Origin: Endothia cerciana
Lineage: Eukaryota; Ascomycota; Sordariomycetes; Diaporthales; Cryphonectriaceae
Assembly: GCA_026119935.1 (NCBI GenBank)
Contig: JALRMH010000010.1
Coordinates: forward strand, 124,001-188,000
DNA: 64,000 nt
Reading direction: 5' to 3'
Shown: piece by piece, positions 1 to 11,002 of the stretch
Layout: the number at the start of each line of letters is the position of its first letter
Numbering within the stretch: the stretch's first letter is position 1
Notes under the pieces: model-generated
Database searches by the model: none
What the model saw: the letters and a program-made list of their open reading frames with translations, nothing else
Told to the model about the DNA's origin: nothing
Translations under genes and position numbers: made by a program

Positions 1-1750
1 GCCTGTCGTGGATGGAGGGCGGACGGCTATTTTGCCGGTTGAGACAGAGAGAAGAGGGAAGCAGGACTGCGATTTCGCCGCTCATGGGAAAAGAGGTGAA
101 TAGAAGAAGCCCTATAACCGAATGGCTTATTGGAAGGGTGTGGAATTCCGGCGGAGTCCCGGCCCCCCTTTGGAGTCTTGGGATGGGCAGCGAAAGTCGG
201 AAGGAATTTACGGTGAGGGACAGACGGAGCAAGAACAAGAGTAGTATCTCTGGGGAAAACCTGGAGGTGAAGAGACTGTCACTGTGGTAATAATAGTAGA
301 ACGGAATGGGGATCACGGTAGGTTTCCGGGGAAAAGTGGACCGTGAAGGGGGCCTTATTCCCGTTAGCCTCCCTGTCAACGGCCAACGTCCGAGTTGGCT
401 TATCGGGATGGGACCCTGTACGCAGAACACAGATCGAGGTCCCCCAAGGAGGTCCTGTCCGGCTCGCGTTTGGGGCCATACCTGCAAGACGCGAGGCCTT
501 TGGCGAGGGTCTGGGGCGCCGTGTCATCGGCACATGGTCCGGCTGGAAGGATGGGGATCGATAGCCTGGATGAAGGCTCGCACAAGGTCCAAGTGGTGAC
601 GGCGATTTGTGCGAGAGTGGGCCCAGACCTGCGGCCTGATCGTTGACAAAACCAGCCGGAGGGCCACCTAGGCCAGCCATTGAACGGCCTGGTAGCCGAG
701 ACTGGAGTGGAGGAGGGTGGCCCGGTATCGGCCCCCGCAGCCGAATGAACTAGACGGGAGGCGATCACGGATGCCGACGACAGCGACAGCGGCAACGACA
801 GTGCGTGCAGAAGGGAGCTCTGCCTAGATCCGAGGCTACGGGGGTGCCAATATCCCGCTTGGGGGGATGTGCCGTGCCACCGTGCGTCCACCCATCCACC
901 CGGTCATAGTTGGTCCTCCCCCATATCCCCCAGACCGCCGTTCCCCATTTACGGAAGGTGTCTATCCGACAGGCCATTGGCGACGAGTCGAGGCTGGGCT
1001 CGCGAAGCCAGTTAATGTTGCATTGTGCACGCCATCGATGGCAACAGTCGCGAGGGCAGAGTGTCTCAGAGGTCCTGCTCAAGACAGCTTGGTCGTGCCC
1101 CAGGACGGGCCTGTGCTGCCGGTGACGTTGGGCAGAATTGGCCACGCCGTAGGACTGTATGCCCATCCAGGAGAACCATCGTAGATCTTGTGGGAGGTGA
1201 CAGGCGATGTATCGAGATCATCCCAAGGTCAGAAGAGCAACTCGTCCACCATAGACACCGCATCCTCTCAGTTGACCCCGCGGTGGCCAACCTCTTTGGG
1301 TTCGATAGATGGACGTCCACTGGTAGCCGAGCACCTAACCGAGACCTGGCTATAAGAGTTGAATTTCGAGTTAAGGTATGTCGAACTCTTTGGTGGTCAC
1401 GTAATGACGAAACGCATTGCCTGGGTGTAGTCGGATTCGAGGAAGCCGAGCCATGCACTCAGCAGCCGTTGGAGGTTGACTGACTTCAGTGCGGCAAGGT
1501 TCCAGAGAACCCCCTGGAAGGTGGTGGGGGGGGTGGGGGGGGCCGGGAACGTGCATGTATAGTGCTCAGTGGCTTGACATCGCCCCGTCAAGCCACATGT
1601 GCACTCAGCAACAGCCACGTCGCTGAAGCTTTCAGCAGCGGTCCGGAGCGAGCTCGATTTCACCTGCGGACCGTCACCATCACGAGTATATTCAAGCGTG
1701 CAACTACGCCGCCTTACACGTTCACCTCCGCCCCCGCCGCCCAACCGAGA
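1..1750. other. no gene recognised (left edge)
   Basis: About 1.7 kb before the SNARE gene. Several 60-160 codon open frames occur on both strands, but none resembles a known family or shows convincing splice structure. G runs occur near 1530-1545. This probably holds the promoter and 5' leader of the downstream gene. Confidence 0.5.
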
Positions 1751-2836
1751 ATGGAGGTCACGCCCTCCTTCAATGAGCTGCTCAAGGCCCGGCAGGCCCC
1801 TCCCACCCGGTCCACCCTCACCCTCGACCAGATCGATGGGTTCCTCAAGACCGCCTCCTCCATAAACCGCGAGATCACCACCCTGCACCACGAGCTCTCC
1901 TCGATCCGGCAGGCCTACCTCTCGACTGCCGCACCCCGAAAGACACACCTGCGGCGGGGCGCGGACGCACAACAGCCGGCGTACCTGACCGACGCGGACC
2001 GCAATGTCATCGACCGCGACGCGAAGGACATGCTGCGGGCGCTCAGCGCGCGGATCAACGTGCTCACGCAGGAGGAGATCAAGAGGCAGGAGGCGGCCGC
2101 GGGCGCGATCAGGCAGAAGTACGCGCGGGGCCTGCGGGCCCTGACGGGCTGGGCCGCGGGGGGGTCCGGGCTCGACGGCGGCGCCGCGAGCGCCAGGAGC
2201 CCCGAGCACGCGGCAGCCGTCGAGCAGGAGAAGCAGGTCGTCGAGCACCGCGGGGGCGTGGTCGTGTACCTGCAGCAGAAGCTGCAGGCGGCGGCGGCGC
2301 TGCAGCGCACCATGATGGAGACGAGGCTGGCGAGGGAGATGGAGAAGAGCCGCAGCGTGCTGGCCAAGGCCCGGGGTGGGCAGGGGCTGCCGCCCGGCCT
2401 GGCGAGGGAGTTTGGGTTTGAGGAGGCGGGGCCGAGCATGGGGACTACGGGCTCCTCCGTACCGCTCGACGAGGAGGAGGCCAGGAGGAGGCAGGCTGCG
2501 GACCTGGATCTTACGGACGAGCAGAGGCAGATGTTCGAGAGGGACAACCAGGACATGCTGAAGCATTACAACAGTGCTACGGAGAAGGTCAAGACCGTCG
2601 AGAAGTCGCTTGTGGAGATCGCAGAGCTCCAGCAGATGCTCGTGGAGAACCTCACGGTGCAGTCGGCGCACATCGACCAGCTGGTGGCGGACTCGGAGCG
2701 GACAGAGGAGAACGTCGGGGGCGGCAACAAGCAGCTGAAGAAGGCGACACAGAGGAAGTTCAGCCAGGCGCGGGCGACATTCTATGCAGCCAGCGCGCTG
2801 TGTACATTCCTGATCGTCTGGGATCTGATAATATAA
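1751..2836 (+). CDS. ufe1: Qa-SNARE syntaxin-18/Ufe1
   Basis: Single-exon gene of 361 residues. It resembles Ufe1/syntaxin-18, the ER-resident Qa-SNARE that receives retrograde Golgi-to-ER vesicles with Sec20, Use1 and Sec22. The N-terminal half carries the syntaxin-18 helical region (MEVTPSFNELLKAR, then TLDQIDGFLKTASSINREI). A long charged coiled-coil middle follows. The SNARE helix near the C-terminus contains VENLTVQSAHIDQLVADSER, whose Gln residues fit the zero layer of a Q-SNARE. It ends in a short hydrophobic tail anchor (FYAASALCTFLIVWDLII) with no lumenal domain, as expected for a tail-anchored ER SNARE. The open frame continues upstream to about 1562, but the ATG at 1751 is where family similarity begins. 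Known: Ufe1 is essential in yeast. Inferred: same role here. Confidence 0.85.
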   Translation: MEVTPSFNELLKARQAPPTRSTLTLDQIDGFLKTASSINREITTLHHELSSIRQAYLSTAAPRKTHLRRGADAQQPAYLTDADRNVIDRDAKDMLRALSARINVLTQEEIKRQEAAAGAIRQKYARGLRALTGWAAGGSGLDGGAASARSPEHAAAVEQEKQVVEHRGGVVVYLQQKLQAAAALQRTMMETRLAREMEKSRSVLAKARGGQGLPPGLAREFGFEEAGPSMGTTGSSVPLDEEEARRRQAADLDLTDEQRQMFERDNQDMLKHYNSATEKVKTVEKSLVEIAELQQMLVENLTVQSAHIDQLVADSERTEENVGGGNKQLKKATQRKFSQARATFYAASALCTFLIVWDLII

Positions 2837-4025
2837 CGGAAAAGGCGGTGGTTGGACTACCCAGCAGTATCGAATCAGATGCAAGCCATTCATATCCCAA
2901 CCCATCCATCGTGTTGCAGCCAGAAGTCCTCCGACCGGCCGGGCGGACTGTGGTGGTGGCCGGCCTAGCAGCACAAGATCATCACGTCAACAAGAGTCCG
3001 GAAGTTGTCCAGCTGCCCAAAGTGAAATATGCAAAGACCCTGGAGGACATTTCGGGGAGGTAGAGGGGCCGTGGGCCCATTTGCTCATATGACGTGCTGG
3101 CGGCCAACTCCTCACGGGATTTATTGCCTCGGCGTGCTCGGGCACTCGAACGACGATCCCCGGCAAGCCGGGACAGCGGAACGGGGCCACAGCTATCCGC
3201 CAGTCACGCCCGCCGTCGAGATTGTGACCATTATCACATGCATCCCTGGCGCGACCTGCTCTTAACTGCCTTCCAGAAGCTCACCCATGGTGTCAGCCCT
3301 CCTCTTCCTCTCGAACATCGCCTCGTCTCGTCTCGTCCCGCCTCGTCCTCTACCTACGCCTAGTCCTCCTCTCGACTACAACCCACCTCATCCGGCAGCT
3401 AAGCCCACTCGCGTCCTTGGCGGCTGAATCGTGCCCCCCTGAACCCACCCGCTCACGGCAGCCAACTCGACTGGGCTGTTACGGGTAGTCTCATATCGCA
3501 GCCACGCCTTCGCAGCCTCAGAGCAGCTCGACCCAAGACCGGAGCGGCCTGCGCTGCGCAGCTGACCTGGCCTGCCTGTCACCCTGTCTCAGAGGAGTTG
3601 GCTGCATCATCCACATTCCCGTCCCGTCCCGCCCGGGCACTGACTGCATTTCCTGTTGTGTAATACTAATCCAGCGCCCCTCACTGGAGAGGAAGAAGAA
3701 AGGCTTGGAACGTCGAAGCCCGCCCGCCCGCCCGCTCGCGCTCCATTCACCCGCTCCATTGGCCCTGGCCCGGCCCTTGCAGCAGAGGGACCCCCTATTT
3801 GTCCAGCTGTGTACCAATAGTACCATAGTAACCCGGGCATCTCTGACCCCAGACCCAGACCCCCAAGACCAGCAGCTGCTTCCTTTTCTGGGGCAGTTCG
3901 AACCCAACGATATTATTATGCCCGCCTCCAGCTCAAATCCCCCTCAACCTCAACCTCGACCTCAACCTCGACCTGATTCCTCCCCCACAACTCCCACCAA
4001 CAGGATACGCAGCATCGCCAACCAG
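2837..4025. other. intergenic, leader of aspartate aminotransferase
   Basis: No independent gene is seen. The 3' part is pyrimidine-rich and probably is the promoter and leader of the next gene. A frame open from 3705 into its first exon, with an ATG at 3918, is discussed as a finding. Confidence 0.5.
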
Positions 4026-5547
4026 ATGGCCAACCCAGTCCTCACCACCAGCTTCCCCGCCGAGGCCGTCCCCCAGGCCCCAGAGGATCCACTCTTTGGA
4101 CTGGCCAGGCAATACAGGGCCGACGAGAGCCCCGATAAGATCGACTTGGTGGGGCCCCCCCTCCCAGTGCTGCCCTGAACGACGCCGCCAACCTGGACTG
4201 AAGCTGACCGGCGCCCTTGTCGTGTAGGGAATTGGAGCTTACCGCGACGACAATGCAAAGCCTTGGGTCCTGCCTGTGGTGAAGAAGGTGAGGGTCCCAT
4301 CTCTTCATGCAGCTCTGAGGCCTGCCTGCAGCCTCGTGCACATCTGCAGCACCCAAGTCATTCGCGTCGCATCGCCTGGGGCCCCCTCACTACCACCCCC
4401 GCCGTTCCCCACGGCATCCCCAGATTTCCACACCAGACATCACGCCACCTTGCTGACACCAGCAAAACATCAGGCCGACGAGATTATCCGCAACGACCCC
4501 AACCTCAACCATGAGTACCTCCCCATCGCGGGCCTGGCCTCCTTCACCAGCAGGGCCTCCGAGCTCGTCCTGGGCAAGTCCTCCTCCGCCCTCGCCGAGA
4601 AGCGCGTGACCTCCGTCCAGACCATCTCCGGCACCGGCGCCTGCCACCTCGGCGCCCTCTTCCTCGCCAAGTTCTACAAGGGCAACCGTACCGTCTACGT
4701 CTCCAACCCGACATGGGCAAACCACAACCAGATCTTCACCAATGTCGGCCTGCCCATCGCCCAGTACCCCTACTTCGACAAGAAGACCAAGGGCCTGGAC
4801 TTTGAGGGCATGAAGAAGGCCATCCAGGACGCCCCGGAGGGCAGCATCATCCTGCTGCACGCCTGCGCCCACAACCCCACCGGCGTCGACCCGACCGAGT
4901 CGCAGTGGCACGAGATCGCCGAGGTGATCCGCTCCAGGAAGCACTTCCCCTTCTTCGACACCGCCTACCAGGGCTTCGCCTCCGGTGACCTGGACCGCGA
5001 CGCCGGCGCCATCCGCTACTTTGTCGACCAGGGCTTCGAGCTGCTGGTGGCCCAGTCCTTCGCCAAGAACTTCGGCCTCTACGGCGAGCGTGCCGGCTGC
5101 TTCCATTTCGTGACCGCGCCCACCGGCCCCTCCGCGCAGGAGACCGTCACCCGCGTCGCGTCGCAGCTCGCCATCCTGCAGCGCTCCGAGATCAGCAACC
5201 CGCCCATCTACGGCGCGCGCGTCGCCTCGACCGTCCTGAACGACGAGAAGCTCTTCGCCGAGTGGAAGGAGAACCTGCAGACCATGTCGGGCCGCATCAT
5301 CACCATGCGCAAGGCCCTGCGGTCCAAGCTGGAGGAGCTCGGCACCCCCGGCACCTGGAACCACATCACCGACCAGATCGGCATGTTCAGCTTCACGGGC
5401 CTGTCGGAGCCCCAGGTCCTGAAGCTGCGGGAGCAGTATCACGTGTACATGACCAAGAACGGCCGCATCAGCATGGCGGGTCTCAACACGCGGAACGTGG
5501 AGTACTTCGCGAAGGCGGTGGACAAGGTCGTCCGGGAGGTACAGTGA
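4026..5547 (+). CDS. aspartate aminotransferase (PLP enzyme)
   Basis: Three exons: 4026-4148, 4228-4287 and 4474-5547 (418 residues). Introns of 79 and 186 nt have GTGGGG/GTGAGG donors and TAG/CAG acceptors; both joins are in phase and restore KIDLGIGAYRDDNAKPWV and VVKKADEIIRNDPNLNHEYL. The enzyme interconverts aspartate plus 2-oxoglutarate with oxaloacetate plus glutamate. The class I aminotransferase signature SFAKNFGLYGERAG places the PLP-binding lysine at about residue 259, next to the classical position 258. Also visible are NPTWANHNQIF and CAHNPTGVDPT. The chosen ATG gives a cytosolic-type N-terminus (MANPVLTTSFPAEAV). An in-frame ATG at 3918 would add 36 Pro/Gln/Arg-rich residues, so the targeting form is uncertain. 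Codon use is GC-rich, like a highly expressed fungal gene. Confidence 0.93.
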
Positions 5548-7053
5548 GCTGCACCAGAGCGGTGTGTACAAGTCCTTGGGATCAGGTGTCCATGTCGTGA
5601 GTTCTAGACTATCGCAGCTCGATCATTCGAGATGGAAATGGTTAGTAAGGTAGGCAAAGCTAGAGGCCTCCGCTTTCCGAGTAGACACGCCGTCAATGGA
5701 AACGTTCAATGATACAGAGGTACACTGCACCAGCTCACCTGATGGCTGGTCGCATTGATGTGGCCCCCCCCCTACCTGTGTGTGTGCCATAGTAGCAATA
5801 TGAATCCATCCACTAACCAGTAAATCTGAGGGCCACCTGGGCATATACTAGGACTTCCTAGTGTCGCGCACTCTCTCTGATCCCTGTCAGGACTGACACC
5901 TCAGGGCCCAATCAGGTCAAAGCATCCCATTTTCACTTGCTGGAATATATCAATAAAAAAATAAAAAATAAAAATAGGTTTCATCGAACCTATATCCTGT
6001 CTGGTCTGGCGCGGAGAGTGTGGGGCCTCTAAGCAGGCATTCCTTGGCTAGCAGAATAGATGGGTTGATCCGGGGCTCTATGGTCATGAGCTCTTGTCAA
6101 ATACACGGTGCTCAATCAATCAACACCAGCTGCTAGACTACCTGGTGTATATCCCCGAGGTTGATCATTGGCCATGATGCTCGTGCTCCACTCAGGCAGG
6201 ACTTGCAGAATGCATGCCTCTTGCTGCGGAACCTGCGTATCGTGACGGATGCCGCGGTCCTCTAGTGTGCCATACACAACGCAGGAGATAGATGAAAGGA
6301 ACACAAGGATGAGGTGTGGCTTTTTGTCTTCTCCTCCCCGCACTCACCCTCACGTTGCATCTTGAGTAGGGGCAGCGCGTAGTGATGTCGACACGGCGTG
6401 TGAGATCCTTGTTCTTGGGCTTCGGACGGGACAGCACAACACGTTGAGTAGATCACCCGGGCCGAAACCTACCGCCCGCGTGCAACCTGACGTCCCGGTG
6501 TCTGAGTATCGGATCTTGGAACCGGTCCTGGCCCCAGGTGGCTGATCTTGGTCTTCTGATGGTGTTTTACGACCTCGATGCCTGTACCTCATATATTGAT
6601 CCTATGTACGGTCTTGTCCTAGGAGGCCGTGTGCCGGAGGCTATGACATGATTAATGTTCAGCGTCCCGTACCCAGACCTGAAAATGACGTATGGTTCTC
6701 CGTTATCATCTTCATCCCATGGAAGGCTGGGATCTTCCAGTGGAATTTGGAGATGTTGGGATTTTTCCCGTCTCCATTGACAGCCGCAGCCTCGCGCCAC
6801 CTACAAGGCTTTCTTGCAGCCTCGCGGTGATTCAAGGCCTCGTGAGTGCGCTTGCGTACCTTTCGAGCGTTGGGACTGCCGTCTCCGCCGCGGGCGGGCG
6901 TTTGATGCAGGAGAGCCCAGTGGGATAGTTCTCTCGTGTGGGCTATCCTCGCTATGGATCATCCCCTTGAGGGACGCTCTACTGAAAAACAACCTCTCGT
7001 GGGCTAGTATCTATGGGTGTTGGTCCATCGGACCATCATCCACTGGGGCATCT

Positions 7054-7085
<32 letters not shown>

Positions 7086-7316
7086 ACCGAATTCTGTGTC
7101 CGAGTGGGCCACATCGGCGCAGTGACGTCCAGTGTCTGTTGAGCTTTTCGCTTACCTCTATTGGTCTTGCATACATAAACTCGCATATCATCGTCACGTA
7201 TGTCTCGCAACATAACATCTCGGCCGTCTTAGTAGCAGACAAATTCGCCCGCTAATGGTCTTCTTGCGGCTACTTGACTGTGCTGTTATCAGCTGTTCAA
7301 GGTGGACACCGTACTA
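5548..7316. other. intergenic with (TCA)n microsatellite
   Basis: About 1.8 kb without a convincing gene; short open frames show no family resemblance. A-rich sequence lies at 5953-5975 and a perfect TCA/ATC trinucleotide run at roughly 7053-7085. Confidence 0.5.
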
Positions 7317-8433
7317 ATGCGAGAGGACAGGACTTCCCCGAGGAGCCATTCACTCCGGGGCGTGGCCGAGCTCATCAAGAGCGTGATAGCCCAGCCTGAA
7401 ATTGACAACAATGCTGGAACCAATGATCAAGGCCCCTTCGCCCAATCGATCATGCCTCGCTCGCCCCTGGGCCTCCCTACGCCTGCCCAGGCACCCACGG
7501 ACGACGGCGGCCCCTCGCGGGCCGCAGGCTCCAGCCATGCAGGAGCAAGCCGGCTCAACGCGGCCGCCGCTGAGTTCCGCCCGTCCATCCGGGCAGGTGC
7601 CCAAACCGATGCCCCGGCTCCCCTGACAGAATCGGCGGGTGTTGGGGAGGCCATGAGCCGCCACGGGGGACCCGCGACGCCCGAGCAGCCCCTGGCCGCC
7701 CCGGGAGCCGGCAAGAGACCAGGCCGGCTCGACCCGGCCTGCCACGACTTTGTGCCGCTGCTGGTCGGGGGCCCCCCTCTGACCCTCCGTGAGCTGGAGA
7801 AGCTGGCCGGGACGGGGGAGGGGGTGACCGCCCTGGACTACCACCGGCGACTGACAGTCTCTGGACAGCTCCTCCCCGACCCGCAGCCTGACGCGCAGCT
7901 GAGCCTGCCAAGCCCAGCTGCCGCTTATGACCAGGCACCTCTCGTGAGGAAGTCTTCCAAGCATCAGCAGGCCACGGCTGTTGAACAAGCTGCGCCTTCT
8001 TCGCAAGCTGATGCCGGAGGGATTCGCACAGGAATACTAGCAACAGAAGCAGCGGCAGCAGCTAATGATGATGATAATGTTGCGCCACCTACCGTGACGT
8101 GCCCTGGCCGGTCCCAACCTACACCGCCGCCGAGCGAGACCGAGCCCCGGCAACAAGGGTGGAAGCCCCCATTTCCAGAAGCTCCTCCTACGCCGCCCCG
8201 AGGGCCTCAACCTGTTGCAGCTGTACGCCAGGTCGGCGGTAGGTGCCCCTCCCGGTCCACCAGGTCCACCGTTGTGGCTTTGTGGTCCAAAGGGCCTTGT
8301 CCAGAAGGACAACCCAGCCGTCCGGCGGCGGCTGGGTATCATCACCATCTTCGCGCGGACCAGCGAGTTGCCGGAGGAGGAGAGGGACTATATCATTGGC
8401 AGGTTCAGAAGAGGCGAGCCCGTGGGGATATAG
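7317..8433 (+). CDS. hypothetical protein, two-exon model
   Basis: Weakly supported gene that I do not recognise. The frame from the ATG at 7317 is open for over 1.1 kb and rich in Pro, Ala and Gly. A better model splices 7317-7943 to 8179-8433 (293 residues), with donor GTGAGG after ...YDQAPL and acceptor TTCCAG, both phase 0. The second exon then reads KLLLRRPEGLNLLQLYARS and ends FRRGEPVGI, which looks more protein-like than the unspliced frame. A coding-like stretch (LRLLRKLMPEGFAQEY, 7987-8036) lies inside the proposed intron, so another exon arrangement is possible. No signal peptide, TM segment or catalytic motif is evident. Confidence 0.35.
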
Positions 8434-9905
8434 ATGGGTCGCGGCGCGCGAGCGATTGTATAAACTTTGGGCCTGCGTGACGATGTGAAGAAGAAGAAGA
8501 AGAAGAAGAAGAAGGGGCAGGATATAGCGGTTGACGCAGAGTGATCAAAGCAGGTTGGACATATAGATTGGTTACCTTGATGGAGGACGTTCACGAGAGA
8601 TTCCAAAAACATATACGTAAGCTTGGGATAGCGAGGTTCTGGTCTTAGGATGGGTGGATGGACATACAAGATACTAGCTGTCATCTCTGCAAATTTGCAG
8701 TAAAAGGTCGAGAGACGTCGAAATAAACTAGTCTGGCGATCTTTGCGGCCCCGCTCGCCAAGCAGCCCTCCCGCGTTCCCAGCCACTCAACGCGCATGCA
8801 GAGCCCCGAAATAAACCTCCCGTTCTGGAAGCGGGATCTCGAGCCGGTGATCCTCAGAAGTCTAGCTCATATTTAATGCTCCGAACTCTCAGGAAACCCT
8901 CTTTACTCAGCTGGGTACAGGTAGGTAGTGGACAGCAGGCAGCATTGTAACTACCCACCGGAACAGTCTCCAGAGGTGACGCACGCCGCCTTGCTGGTTT
9001 CTCCCCGGTATGGAGAAGGGGGGACTCCCCTTCCCCGCCGCAGATTTCCATGCTCGTTCAGGTGCGCTCTGGTTGCCAATGTACTCAGCTATCCAATGAA
9101 ACATAGCCCACCCACCGCGGGAGTCGGCCTGAGGAGGTGGACGGTTCGGGCCGCCGCTGTGTCGAAACCAGCCCTGCCGTCGAGGCTCGGTCACCTCATG
9201 CCACGCACGTCTCGCGCGTCTCGCCTGCTACGGCGTGCCACATCAAAGCTACCTGTCTATCTGATCAACGTCATGACTCGTAACATACTATTCTCATGGG
9301 AAAGAGCAGCACGCGTACCAGGGCTGCTATATAGGCGGCCATCATTCATTCCTCCGACCCTGATTCGAATATGCGGTAAGACATGTGGATCCTGTAGCCA
9401 ACGGCATCTCCTCAAATACGAAAGCTTCTCGACGCGGCAGCCGCGGAAATACCAACATTATCATAAAAGCAGCCTGTCTTGGCAGTTACGGGAAAGGATC
9501 CTATAAGGCGAGGTTCATCCTCTTTGGTAATCAGCGCGCTACTTTCGGGTCGGTCTGTTCCACCGTGAACACGGCTCCAAAAATAACTTTGAGTGCGTCA
9601 AGTAGCACAGCTATAGTTTAGAGCATGGGCCTGACTTCGATCAGTAGTGTAATACTAAACTACTTAGCACTCCACATTCGCCCTGGCCAGTGAGTGCAGT
9701 TATGGCCCTGACTTTGTCAGCACTAGAAAGTATGTGTTCCGTAGTTTTGAAGGGAGGTATGTATCAGAAAGTGACACTGCATCTCAAGTAATCGTTTCTC
9801 AATGCTTGCACCAAGTAACTTCCCAGATACTCAATGACAACTGCATTATGCACATAATTGTGGACATGAGTTATTCTCAAGAGTCATTATTCATAATGTA
9901 TGTCC
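8434..9905. other. intergenic with (GAA)n microsatellite
   Basis: A GAA trinucleotide run occupies about 8487-8514, immediately after the hypothetical gene. The remaining 1.4 kb has only unconvincing open frames. AT content rises toward 9600-9900, next to the 3' end of the GH43 gene. Confidence 0.5.
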
Positions 9906-11002
9906 CTAGATAGTTGGCCATCCATCTACCCAGTCGATGACATTCCATCCCCATTGATAGTCTGCAACGGCGTATCCAATCGTAGTGTTGACTAGATGAT
10001 TGGGATTAGCATGTCTCGTGGCTCTCAGGGAGGAAAGGCAAGGATGGCTCACTATATCGGTAGTACATGATGACGCCGTAGGTGGGATCGTCATAGATAC
10101 CCTGTGCTCCCGGACCATAGACATAATCATGGCTCTCCAACACATAGTTGCCACCACCCTCCAGGCAACTTGTCCCGTTCTCATCCGTGTACGGGCCCTC
10201 GAAAGATGCGCTCCTGCAGGCCCGGACTTTATACTCGCCTCCGGCCGCGGGCTTAGCCGTGTCGTACCTGTTCGCCTGGCCTTCGCTCCAGAATTCGTAG
10301 TAGTACCCATCGTAGTAGTATGGAAAACTCGCCTCGACCTGGTGGGTGCCCGATGGTTGGTAGATAACCTGCTCAGCGTCGGCCAGGTCCGCCACGGTCT
10401 CCGCGTCCGAGTTGAAGGGGACAACGAAGATGTTCTCCCAGTATGAGCCGAACGAGAGGTAGTAGGTGCCATTCACCAGTATCATCGTCGGGTCAATCGT
10501 GTTGTAGAGACTCCCATTCACAGACTCGACGCCCGTCGAGCCGTGGTCGACCCAGGACCCGGCCTCCATAGTCGTGCTTGTTGCGTATCCGATGGCCGAG
10601 TCTTGGCTGCCCAGTGAGGACACACTGTAGTACAGGATGTACGTGCTGTCAAGCTCAATCACCATCGGTGCCTTTGATCTCCTGTCAGACGCTTCTCTAT
10701 TATTACGTTCACGGCTCTCGGTGGCATACCCATAGACCCTCGCCCTCAACTATGTCGATGATGCTCCCGTTCGGTAGTACATTACCGACATTCTCCCAGG
10801 GGCCTGACACAGTCCCTGTCGACTTGTAGATGTCGATATAGGTGTCGGTATTGAAGCGGAAATATACCCCGTCAGAAGCACGACGTATGAGCGCCGGATC
10901 TTGGGCAAAGCAGCCTCCAGTGCAGGGCTCAGGGTTGGAGTAGCCATAGACCGCAGCACTAAAGGCCAGGAGTTGGAGGAGGGCGGTCCGGAAAGACCAC
11001 AT
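9906..11002 (-). CDS. secreted GH43 arabinan endo-1,5-alpha-L-arabinosidase
   Basis: Three exons on the minus strand: 11002-10730, 10671-10053 and 9991-9906 (325 residues). The 58- and 61-nt introns have GTATGC and GTGAGC donors and CTGAC/CTAAT branch points. Splicing restores EGEGLWAPMVIELDSTY and YYRYINTTIGYAVADYQWGW. The protein begins with a signal peptide (MWSFRTALLQLLAFSAAVYG). The five-bladed beta-propeller GH43 fold is indicated by QDPALI (catalytic base Asp), SAIGYATSTTMEAGSW, NTIDPTMI (pKa-modulating Asp) and HQVEASFPYYYDGYYYEF (catalytic Glu). The family cleaves alpha-1,5-arabinan side chains of pectin, so this is a plant-cell-wall enzyme acting outside the cell. The length matches compact single-domain GH43 arabinanases. 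It stands alone, with no other CAZyme gene in the window. Confidence 0.9.

Noticed and set aside
1397..2974. 525-codon open frame on the minus strand
   Set aside because: It is the antisense of the Ufe1 gene; Leu/Arg-rich composition with no family resemblance, produced by GC-rich codon use on the other strand.
4390..5571. 393-codon minus-strand frame
   Set aside because: Antisense shadow of aspartate aminotransferase exon 3.
7050..7085. Tandem TCA units considered as CRISPR or satellite
   Set aside because: A simple trinucleotide microsatellite without spacers; CRISPR arrays are not expected in a fungal nuclear genome.
8928..9506. 192-codon plus-strand frame
   Set aside because: Arg/Ser-rich composition typical of chance frames; no family resemblance.
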